From contig JAJDUT010000070.1 of assembly GCA_022826515.1 (NCBI GenBank), positions 1 through 38,527 of the forward strand: a stretch of DNA of 38,527 nucleotides. Direction: 5' to 3'. Both the position numbers and the translations under genes were made by a program. The stretch's first letter is position 1. Every line of letters begins with the position of its first letter. Under the pieces are notes generated by a model, which was given only the letters and a program-made list of their open reading frames with translations, did not search any database and was not told the DNA's origin. Below, piece after piece: positions 21,512-29,577 of the stretch. The DNA comes from Candidatus Latescibacterota bacterium. GTDB taxonomy: Bacteria; Latescibacterota; UBA2968; UBA8231.

Positions 21512-24500
21512 CTAGGCTAACTCAGGTACTGAAGCCGGCGTCACGAAATCGTCCCGCAACCGGAAGGCGGCAGACGAACCATTCTCGACAAGCAGGTCAA
21601 GTAGAGAGAGAATCGCCTCCCGTAGCTCACGCTGACGCTTTAGCTCCATAGGTCTCCCGTACACGTATCGCTGGAGAAGGACTTCAAGACGGAAAACGGT
21701 ATCTCCCGTTCTCATCATCTGCTGAGGGTCTCCCTTTTGAAGTCGATTTGTGATATGGATGAACGCATCGGGAAGCGACTGTTCGCCGATGTCGTAGAGG
21801 AATCGAACGTAGGCGTCCAAGACCGTCGAAGAAGGTGGCAAGTCTGCAAACAGCACATGGACATGGTGGGCGTTGCCCTCCAGACTCGGCCAGTGGCGCA
21901 CATTTTCTTTCCAAAAATTCCCGAGAAAAACAGCCGAAATCATTTCAGGCCCGCCCGTACGCTGGTCGTCAATGCCTTCAAGCCATCCACCACATCGGAT
22001 CCTGTCCGCAAATAGCTTCCAAAGCGACCAAAATTGCTCGGTATTAGGTTGACGATCCTCAACGCTCACTATCCCCCGAAGTAACCGGTGAACCTCTCTA
22101 GGGTGGCGGTCAATGGCGTCCAGAATGGGCTGGAGGATCTTCGTGGCCTCCGCGATTGGTGTTCGGAGTAGGAAGTTTTCTAAGAGTCTGTTCAGTGCTA
22201 GCTCATTCATATGCCTACGGTGGCCATCATCGTCCCACCATCCGACGAGCATGTGTGCAAGTCGCTCGAACGCCTCAATTGCCACAGGCTCGGTCGGAGC
22301 TTGGGCCAAGATTGCGATGATCTGCCTGTTGGCCTCTGTACCAACCCCTCGAGTTGAATCGAACTTCCGGTGCACATCGTCAGAAATCCCATCTTCTTTA
22401 TCAAAACGCTCTCTGACGACATGTGCAAACTCGGCCTTAATGTCGTCAATCGGCCGTCCATGTGAGAACTCATCTGGACGAGGGCGTTTTGAATCGGCGT
22501 CGACTTCGTCTTGCACCAGCATAGCCTCTGTTGCGAGGGCATTCACGCAACGCAAAGCCAATGCCCGATCAATCTTCCACAAATATCTGCCAATGCCCGA
22601 CACGGCATACCAGCGAACCTCATCAATCGCATGGGTTAAGGCGATCACAAGCATCTGGCGGACGCAGGCCCGCTGTGCTTCAGAAAGTGACTTCTCCATG
22701 AGAAGGGGTAGCACCAAAGCGCACGGACGGTCGGGAGACCTATCGAACCGTTGCACACGTTCAAATTCGTTCCAGTTATCGCTTTCACGCCTCACCTCCG
22801 AGCAGACGACGCCCATGCACCAGTCTCTTTCGTCGTCCGACATCTCTTCCCAGTGATCACGGACGCATACGGCAGCGACAAATCCAGGTCCACCTCGGTA
22901 CAAGTCGAACTCCTCGCCGCTATCCTCGCCGACAGCCTGAGCCTCCAGCAGCCTCTGCTTCCACTGAGCAGGATCGTACATAGCAGTTTTCTCATGGCCA
23001 AAAATACTATGCCCCCATTCCAGAAGCCCTAATCCGGCATTAAGGGATTGAAGCCATGCGCCGTCTTGTTCCAGCATCTCCCTAATGTCTGGCTCTGGCT
23101 CATTGAGATTAAAGTGAATGTATCTCCTGCTATCTTCAGGAGAGGCAGAATCCTCAGAATCTACAGTGGCTTCGGCTACGTCCTCTGTGACTCTGTACTG
23201 GCGCAAGTCCATGCGATGAAGTGCGAGCCGCCAGACTTGATCATCCTCGTTCTGTTCCTCCGGCGGTAACATCTCTGCACGGTGCCTATCAAGAATCTCA
23301 TGGACACGAGGCATCAACGGCCCCAATTGCAAATCAACAATTGCACACTCAAGATCGCGCTTTCGATGGGGACGTGCATCCGCTTTCTTTCGTTCCTCTT
23401 CGTAGATTCTATTACGAGCATCCAGTTGGGGCATAGACCACGAGGAAGACGTTGATGACTCACGGACAATCCGTTGGGGGTCGAGTTCGATGCATGGCCG
23501 AGACCGGAGCAGAACCAAGAGAGTCTCGCCTGCCGCATGGGGGAAGGCTATTGCCGCGCTTGCCACGACCGAGGTAAGAGCAGCAGAGTCGCTTCGTCGA
23601 AGAATGTCTATAAGAATCTCATCTAATTCATGCGAATGTGCCTTTGCCAACTCCAGAAGCCAGTGTTCCAGTGCCATCAGGATAGATTGCAGGACATAAG
23701 GACCAACCGATGTCCCTCGGTACAGATTCCAGAGCCGCCCATTACACCACTGTTTCCGCGATGTTCCATCCGCGAATGTCAGTGTTATCTCGAAGGGCGG
23801 TTCAACAGAGTCAGATCGAACCCTCGGGTGTGCATACCACTCCGCACTATGGTTGAATACTTCAATGATGAAGGCAAGCCCCTCACGTGGGTGATGGCGA
23901 AGGAGCGGAAGGAATAGACTTCGGTATGCACTCGCTGGAAAAAAGCCAAAGTTCATATCACTCTTGATGCCGAACAGAGGTTCCAGTTCCAGCGACCCTC
24001 CATAATTCCATTCTTGCTGAAGGTCGGACTCCGAGCACAGCAGGTAGCTTTTGGCAACCGGGACGACAAGTTCAGGCATGTCTCGAGCCGCAGGCGTACC
24101 ATCCGTGCCCTCAAAAATGATCTTCCGGAATTCCTCTACAGTGTAGTCTCGCTCCTCGGCTTCTTGGGTTACGCCCAGAAGGGCGGCGAACCGGTCGCGA
24201 TCAGCGTCTGGAATTTTTGCAATTACTTGGAGAATTCGTTTCTGCTGGTCTCCTGATCCGTAGCCATCGAAGCTCGGGAGAAGCCAGTGTGCAATGACCG
24301 CAACAGCTTCGGCTCCGACCGGATACGGATTTTGTAAACTGACGCCACGAGCCCAATCCTCAATAAGCCCTAGAAGAAGGGGCCTGTCCTCTTGGGTAAA
24401 TGACGTGAGACTACCTTGTACCAACCGCAGGACGCTCGCCCAAGCTAGCCCGTCCGGTGCGTTGAGCAGAGATGGACCGGCTGCGGAAATTCCCAACCAC

Positions 24501-26611
24501 TCAGGCGTAGTCACACACGCGACCCGTAGAATACGAATCACCTGACGAAAAAGCTGATTATCGCTTTCCAAGAGTTCCGCACGATGCCTCTCCAAAAACG
24601 CTGCCGAGGATGATGAACGCAGGAGCGAGACGAGCGTGTCGTCACGAAACTGGGCAGAAATTTCGTCCTCGCGAATAGCAGCTTGAAACAGCCCGTCCGC
24701 AGTCTCAGGGTTCAACTCTACAAGCTCAGACACCCATTTGCGGTACGTCCGGCGCACGGCAGGATACGTCCCAATCGCAGTGGACAACTCTCGGAGTGAA
24801 CGTTCTTGGGTTACATACTGCGCCTGTATCCAATGCAGGATCGCCCAGTCTTCCATAACATCGTGGGCCGGTGCCAAAAGAAAATCGTTCTCGCGAGAAC
24901 GCACTATGAGAGAGTCGTGCCAGAGTTCTTCGACAACTTCCAGATCAAGGTCTTCGCAATCGGCGTATAGGGTGAGCTCCCGTGCCCGCCGTAACGCGAC
25001 CTTCACAAATACACTCTCCCGACGGCTAGGCATGCCCTTAACAAGACGGTGGTTGGCGCGCACAATCTCTCGCCAGAAGAGCATCCTGAATTCCCGCTCG
25101 CTCTGAGGTAATGGTCTCTCCTCTGACCACTGGATATTCAGGGCCTTGTCGAGGATGTAGGGATTGCTCAGAATCCTGCGAAGCGCTGCATTCGCTAGCG
25201 GATGGGACAATGGCGGGTGGGCCGCTTTGACTTTCTCCAACTCCTCTTCATCCAGTGGTGGAACCGTAACGAAGGAAGGGATGACGTTCGCAGGCTCCAA
25301 GAAGGCAGACCGGACGAGGTCGGCTGAGTAGTCGCGGCAGGTCAGCACTAGGCACCAACTCTTGTCTTTAGACACAAGCGTCAGGAGGTCGGTAAAAGCA
25401 TCGCGGGTAGATTTTTCGAGGAGTCGTTCGACGCTCTCGACCAACAGAACCTTTCGATTCTGGCCTGCTAGGATGGCTCCTAACATCGCTGCGTTTGCCG
25501 GGGTTTGGATACTCTGAAGTGTCGTATCAAGGTGAGGATGAGCGAACTCCTCCGCACGGAAGCTAAACGCGAAATGGTCGGCTGCAAGGATACTGATGGC
25601 GTCCTTCGCGATAACGGACTTTCCGCTACCTGCGGCTCCTGAAATCAGGACAACTTGATTGGATTCCATATATTCAATGACCTGTTGCACCAGACTGCCT
25701 CGCGCCAAGTGGAGATCGCCGATCGTCGAGTGGATTCCATCCAGTATGAGCGCAGAGTGGTCATGCAACACCCGCAAGGCCTGCTGTTCGGTGTTCCCGA
25801 GCGAGGTATGACGTTGTCGCAACTTCTCGGGCAAATCATCGCGTCGATAGCTGTGTGCTTTTGGCATCCCTTCACCGGCCTCGCGAAGCAATGCATCCCA
25901 TGTGGCGTCCGCGACACCTATCGCATCCGCCTCATCTGTCATGTGGGCGAGAAGGTTCTTGATCATCGTTTCCATCTGCCCAGTCTCACTAGTCAAGTCT
26001 AAACTCAATACGTGCAATACACGGAGGAACGACCAGACTTCAGCCACGGAGATATCTTTCTCTTCTGTTTCTCCGATTATCTTCCGGATTTCGTCGCAGT
26101 ATTGGATGGCCTTGGCGCTAATGAATCCATTAGTAGAAAGCCGACGATCAAACTCAGCCCCATCGTGAGAGGCACGGGCACAGTCCAACAGCCCCGAGAA
26201 GTATTCAAGTAGGGTATTCGTCCCTCGCAGCGTAACGAGGGCAAATCGATCTGAAGTCTGCGAGAATTGCTCTGGATTCTTGAAATCCTTCCAAAAATCC
26301 TGCACCGCCTTCTTGCACTCGTCATCAGCCGCACTAACAGTGAAATTCCGCTTCACTTGGCCAGCTAGCTTCCGGTGCTGACCAGAGCCATTTTGACCCA
26401 CGACTAGGAAATCGTCCGTATGCCAGCCGAGATGTTCCGTTTGAAGGCAAACCTCATCCAAGGTACAGTCGCGTAGAATCGGCGGGATACCCCGCACCAA
26501 AAGCAGAGCAAGCCAGTAAGCATTGACGTGCTGCTCAAAGAACGTACCAGCTCCACCAGTGGCAGCGGGACTTGAGACTTGATCGGTTGTTTTTCTACTA
26601 CCGGATTCCAC
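21512..26611 (-). CDS. Giant STAND/NACHT-like NTPase with N-terminal nuclease-like domain
   Basis: 1699 residues, GTG start at 26611 (ATG at the same position in the fossil copy). Residues 20-110 look like a PD-(D/E)XK domain of the Cap4/DUF4297 kind: GTFFEQHV with Glu26, HTDDFLVV with Asp66/67, and LAGQVKRNF with Gln85-x-Lys87. The NTPase core follows: Walker A ISGAAGSGKS (323-332), Walker B-like KVLLVESVERLL (387-398), and a sensor Arg in LTCRDYS (426). The remaining ~1200 residues have no catalytic motif and look helical and repeat-like, as the sensor arms of Avs and other STAND defence proteins do. The start overlaps the hsdS end by 14 nt. Codons look less GC-biased than in the metabolic genes. 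I cannot assign it to a named defence family. Confidence 0.7.
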   Translation of the reverse strand: MESGSRKTTDQVSSPAATGGAGTFFEQHVNAYWLALLLVRGIPPILRDCTLDEVCLQTEHLGWHTDDFLVVGQNGSGQHRKLAGQVKRNFTVSAADDECKKAVQDFWKDFKNPEQFSQTSDRFALVTLRGTNTLLEYFSGLLDCARASHDGAEFDRRLSTNGFISAKAIQYCDEIRKIIGETEEKDISVAEVWSFLRVLHVLSLDLTSETGQMETMIKNLLAHMTDEADAIGVADATWDALLREAGEGMPKAHSYRRDDLPEKLRQRHTSLGNTEQQALRVLHDHSALILDGIHSTIGDLHLARGSLVQQVIEYMESNQVVLISGAAGSGKSVIAKDAISILAADHFAFSFRAEEFAHPHLDTTLQSIQTPANAAMLGAILAGQNRKVLLVESVERLLEKSTRDAFTDLLTLVSKDKSWCLVLTCRDYSADLVRSAFLEPANVIPSFVTVPPLDEEELEKVKAAHPPLSHPLANAALRRILSNPYILDKALNIQWSEERPLPQSEREFRMLFWREIVRANHRLVKGMPSRRESVFVKVALRRARELTLYADCEDLDLEVVEELWHDSLIVRSRENDFLLAPAHDVMEDWAILHWIQAQYVTQERSLRELSTAIGTYPAVRRTYRKWVSELVELNPETADGLFQAAIREDEISAQFRDDTLVSLLRSSSSAAFLERHRAELLESDNQLFRQVIRILRVACVTTPEWLGISAAGPSLLNAPDGLAWASVLRLVQGSLTSFTQEDRPLLLGLIEDWARGVSLQNPYPVGAEAVAVIAHWLLPSFDGYGSGDQQKRILQVIAKIPDADRDRFAALLGVTQEAEERDYTVEEFRKIIFEGTDGTPAARDMPELVVPVAKSYLLCSESDLQQEWNYGGSLELEPLFGIKSDMNFGFFPASAYRSLFLPLLRHHPREGLAFIIEVFNHSAEWYAHPRVRSDSVEPPFEITLTFADGTSRKQWCNGRLWNLYRGTSVGPYVLQSILMALEHWLLELAKAHSHELDEILIDILRRSDSAALTSVVASAAIAFPHAAGETLLVLLRSRPCIELDPQRIVRESSTSSSWSMPQLDARNRIYEEERKKADARPHRKRDLECAIVDLQLGPLMPRVHEILDRHRAEMLPPEEQNEDDQVWRLALHRMDLRQYRVTEDVAEATVDSEDSASPEDSRRYIHFNLNEPEPDIREMLEQDGAWLQSLNAGLGLLEWGHSIFGHEKTAMYDPAQWKQRLLEAQAVGEDSGEEFDLYRGGPGFVAAVCVRDHWEEMSDDERDWCMGVVCSEVRRESDNWNEFERVQRFDRSPDRPCALVLPLLMEKSLSEAQRACVRQMLVIALTHAIDEVRWYAVSGIGRYLWKIDRALALRCVNALATEAMLVQDEVDADSKRPRPDEFSHGRPIDDIKAEFAHVVRERFDKEDGISDDVHRKFDSTRGVGTEANRQIIAILAQAPTEPVAIEAFERLAHMLVGWWDDDGHRRHMNELALNRLLENFLLRTPIAEATKILQPILDAIDRHPREVHRLLRGIVSVEDRQPNTEQFWSLWKLFADRIRCGGWLEGIDDQRTGGPEMISAVFLGNFWKENVRHWPSLEGNAHHVHVLFADLPPSSTVLDAYVRFLYDIGEQSLPDAFIHITNRLQKGDPQQMMRTGDTVFRLEVLLQRYVYGRPMELKRQRELREAILSLLDLLVENGSSAAFRLRDDFVTPASVPELA

Positions 26612-27869
26612 GATTGTTCTTCTTTATCGCCGTCGCCTGCTGCTCCATCTCTTGGAGCAGTTCCTTCTTACGCGCCTCGCGCCAAGAGGCGGTGATATTA
26701 CCAGAAAAAGCACGATGAATGAGGGCATCAAAGAGCATCTCTAGCTTCACCCGTTCACTCTCAGATCGGGATAGAAGTGTACGAATCTTACTGGATGCTA
26801 TAACAAACCGCTCTTGGTCTGCTAATGGAGGCAGGAGTATAGTTAAACTCCTCACATCTTGCTGGTTGATGCTCGCCTGATTGATGGCACGTTTAGCTTT
26901 GCTGAGTATCTCTGCTTTCGTAAATGATGTTTGGAGATGGGCTACTACGAATCCGGAAAGTACCTGCGCTGAGTCCACTGTAAACCGCATCATGTTCGAC
27001 TCAAACACTACCGGTTCTGAGAGGGCTGGAATAATTGCTGACTTTCCCAGGTATTCTTCGCTATTGACGCGATTGACGACGATATCTGACTCTTCCAGTC
27101 CGTACTTTGCAATCTCCTCTGGTGCAACCTTGAGCCGCTTGAGGCCATCAAGATTTGACACCTCTCCACTATAAAAACCGTCGATCCGTAAAATTTTCGT
27201 ACCCTTGCCGTAACTTGACGCCGGTTTGTAGAGCCCGTTCTGAGGTCCTTCGGAAATGACCTCGCCAAGTTCTATGATTGGCAACCCTCGCGGATTCGTC
27301 CTAGGGTCGCCAAACATTTTGATGAAGAGGGCAGGCAAGATACGCTCGGTCTTGGCATCGGCTTCGGCGCGACGGCGACGGAGGAGGTCGGCTTGGTCGA
27401 GGATCTCGACGATGCGGCGTTGTTCGGAGAGCGGCGGGAGGGGGATTTCGAGTTTTTCAACGTCTTTGCGCAGGACCCCTTTGATTATAGCACCCTGTTG
27501 AATGTCTAATAGATTCCTCGTCTTCTGCCGAATCGCAGCAGCTACGAAATCAGCATTCGTTCCCTCTTTCAATACGATGCCCGTCAAATCTTGACTTATG
27601 GCGATGTCTGCGCCTGCTTTGGCAACTTTGCCAACACCCGTGCGCGTTACAAGTAGAATCGCTCCTTTGGGCACTACATGAGTCGCGCTGTTGTCGATAG
27701 CCTCCTGTGTAATACACTTACGTCCTGCTACGACAACATTGTCAGTGACATCGGCTCCTGTAATCCAAGGAATATCACCTGTCCAGTAGTGTTCGACTCT
27801 GGTGCTGGGAGTTCCGCCGCTGATGAACTCTTGAGCAACATCGCCAAGCCGAACGCGAGGCCACTCCAT
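26598..27869 (-). CDS. hsdS: Type I R-M specificity subunit HsdS
   Basis: 423 residues from ATG 27869; a GTG one codon earlier is the alternative. Two target-recognition domains are present (about 1-150 and 190-370), each followed by its conserved coiled-coil region: PLPPLSEQRRIVEILDQADLLRRRR and LLPPLADQERFVIASSKIRTLLSR. The protein is complete and should define a bipartite target site, with two HsdM bound along the helices. The C-terminus (MEQQATAIKKNNRGIR) overlaps the STAND start by 14 nt; a diverged copy of this end survives in the fossil at 18198-18253. Confidence 0.93.
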   Translation of the reverse strand: MEWPRVRLGDVAQEFISGGTPSTRVEHYWTGDIPWITGADVTDNVVVAGRKCITQEAIDNSATHVVPKGAILLVTRTGVGKVAKAGADIAISQDLTGIVLKEGTNADFVAAAIRQKTRNLLDIQQGAIIKGVLRKDVEKLEIPLPPLSEQRRIVEILDQADLLRRRRAEADAKTERILPALFIKMFGDPRTNPRGLPIIELGEVISEGPQNGLYKPASSYGKGTKILRIDGFYSGEVSNLDGLKRLKVAPEEIAKYGLEESDIVVNRVNSEEYLGKSAIIPALSEPVVFESNMMRFTVDSAQVLSGFVVAHLQTSFTKAEILSKAKRAINQASINQQDVRSLTILLPPLADQERFVIASSKIRTLLSRSESERVKLEMLFDALIHRAFSGNITASWREARKKELLQEMEQQATAIKKNNRGIR

Positions 27870-27922
27870 CACGCTCCCTCCACCGCCAACTGGTCGAGGT
27901 ATGTGTCGGAGACTTGGATCAT
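27869..27922 (-). other. 17-codon linker ORF between hsdM and hsdS
   Basis: ATG overlaps the hsdM stop as ATGA, and its own TGA shares one base with the hsdS ATG (TGATG). The frame reads MIQVSDTYLDQLAVEGA. It could be a coupling peptide that lets ribosomes pass from hsdM to hsdS, or a chance frame. Confidence 0.35.
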
Positions 27923-29565
27923 TGCTCCACCTCGCTCAGCAGTTTCTCCAGTCCCACCGTGATCTCGCGCTCAATCACCAATACCTCGCGGATCAAGTCT
28001 GCCGGGTCTTCGTCGGGAATCGGCTCTGCCACATGAGGCTTGTAGCGCGACGCAGCGAGGTTGTAGTCGTTCTCTGCGATGGTCTCGAAAGCCGCCCACC
28101 AGCAGTGAGGTTCGTCGCTGCCCGGTTCAAGTACGGCCCCTGCCTCAGCACCCGGGGGCTTCTCAAAGCGCGAGGCTTTGTAGTCAGCCCACGCTGCAAG
28201 CAGGCCGGGGATGTCGTTATCCTCCGGCGTCTCCGGGCGACCTCCCCCTTGTATCTTGTCGGGATCATAGCCGTCGTTCCTGATCTCATAGAACCACACC
28301 TGTTTCGTCGCGGCCTCACCCTCCCCCGGCTCCGTTGCAGGACGACGAAAGACGAGAACGGAGGTTTTGACGCCAGCGTAAGGTTTGAACACGCCCGCTG
28401 GCAGCGACACCACGGCCTGAAGCTCATATTCTCGCAGCAGCTTCTCGCGCAAGTCCTTGTGCGCTCCTGTCGAGCCAAAGAGCGCCCCCTCGGGCACAAC
28501 CACGGCACAGCGCCCACCCGGCGCTAGCGAGCGCAGCATGAGGGCGAGAAATAGGAGTTCGCTTTTCTTGGACTTTGAAGGCAGGTCTTGGCGGATGGAC
28601 TCCCTAGGGATCTGGCCAGCAAAGGGCGGATTCGACAGAATCACCCTATAGCGTCGGTTCAAATCGTCTTCAGTGAGGCCGCTCATCTCTGAGAGGACAT
28701 TGCCGAGCTTGAGGCGCGCGCGGCGGATGCCGTGGAGGACGAGGTTCATCATGGAGATCCGCATCATCTGGCGCGATACATCAGTGCCGTAGATCGAGGC
28801 TTCGAGCAAGTTCCAGTCGGGAATCTTCTCGCCGGGCCCCTTCTTGTACGTCTGGAGCTTTGGGATCTCCTCCTTGGCCTTATCGAGTGTCTGTCCACGC
28901 TTTTCGAGCCAGACCTCGCCATAGATCGGCACCTCCTCGGGCTCCTCGCTGTAGCGGGCGAGGATGTGATCTACCACGTCGATGAGAAATCCCGCCGTCC
29001 CACAAGCAGGGTCGTACACGGTGTCGCCGAGATCGGGATCAACCATCTCGACCATAAAGGCGCGGATCTGGCGCGGCGTCCGAAACTGACCGTTCAATGC
29101 CGACTGGCCGAGGTGAGTGAGCAGATATTCAAAGATGTCGCCCTTGATGTCCGGGCCGAGTTGGCGGAAGTCGATTGAGTCGAGTTCGTCAACCACCTGC
29201 TTGAGTACGTTTGGATCGACGATCTCAAGCACGGCGTTGCGAAAGTAATCGGCCACCTGCGGCTCGTCTTTGACCAGCGACGCCATGTACGGGAAGACCT
29301 CGTCGCGAACAAAGTCGCGCAATTCGTTGCCACTTTTGAAACGCCACTTGGACCAGCGGAAGCGCTCGGCTTGGGCGGGGAAGAGCCGCACACCGTCCCC
29401 AGCACCGAGCCGACCTTGGAGTTCGCGGGTGGATTCCTCCTCGTCGAGGAGCTTCAGATAGATGAGATAGGAGATCTGCTCGATATAGGTGATGGGGTTC
29501 GTGACCCCTCCAGCCCAGAGGATGTCGGTTATCCGGTCGAACTTACGGCGCAGTCCCTGGTCCAT
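27919..29565 (-). CDS. hsdM: Type I R-M methyltransferase subunit HsdM
   Basis: 548 residues. The N-terminal helical domain (LRRKFDRITDILWAGG ... YLIYLKLLDEEE) is followed by FRTPRQIRAFMVEMVDP, AdoMet motif I DPACGTAGF (185-193), and catalytic motif IV SNPPFAG (Asn312-Phe315). FKPYAGVKTSVLVFRR shows the normal family sequence that is missing from the HsdM at 1-1205. GGAGG lies 6 nt before the ATG, and the start is 12 nt after the hsdR stop. It methylates adenine in the site set by the HsdS encoded just downstream. No part of it survives in the fossil. Confidence 0.95.
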   Translation of the reverse strand: MDQGLRRKFDRITDILWAGGVTNPITYIEQISYLIYLKLLDEEESTRELQGRLGAGDGVRLFPAQAERFRWSKWRFKSGNELRDFVRDEVFPYMASLVKDEPQVADYFRNAVLEIVDPNVLKQVVDELDSIDFRQLGPDIKGDIFEYLLTHLGQSALNGQFRTPRQIRAFMVEMVDPDLGDTVYDPACGTAGFLIDVVDHILARYSEEPEEVPIYGEVWLEKRGQTLDKAKEEIPKLQTYKKGPGEKIPDWNLLEASIYGTDVSRQMMRISMMNLVLHGIRRARLKLGNVLSEMSGLTEDDLNRRYRVILSNPPFAGQIPRESIRQDLPSKSKKSELLFLALMLRSLAPGGRCAVVVPEGALFGSTGAHKDLREKLLREYELQAVVSLPAGVFKPYAGVKTSVLVFRRPATEPGEGEAATKQVWFYEIRNDGYDPDKIQGGGRPETPEDNDIPGLLAAWADYKASRFEKPPGAEAGAVLEPGSDEPHCWWAAFETIAENDYNLAASRYKPHVAEPIPDEDPADLIREVLVIEREITVGLEKLLSEVEQ

Positions 29566-29577
29566 CGCGTTCCTCCG

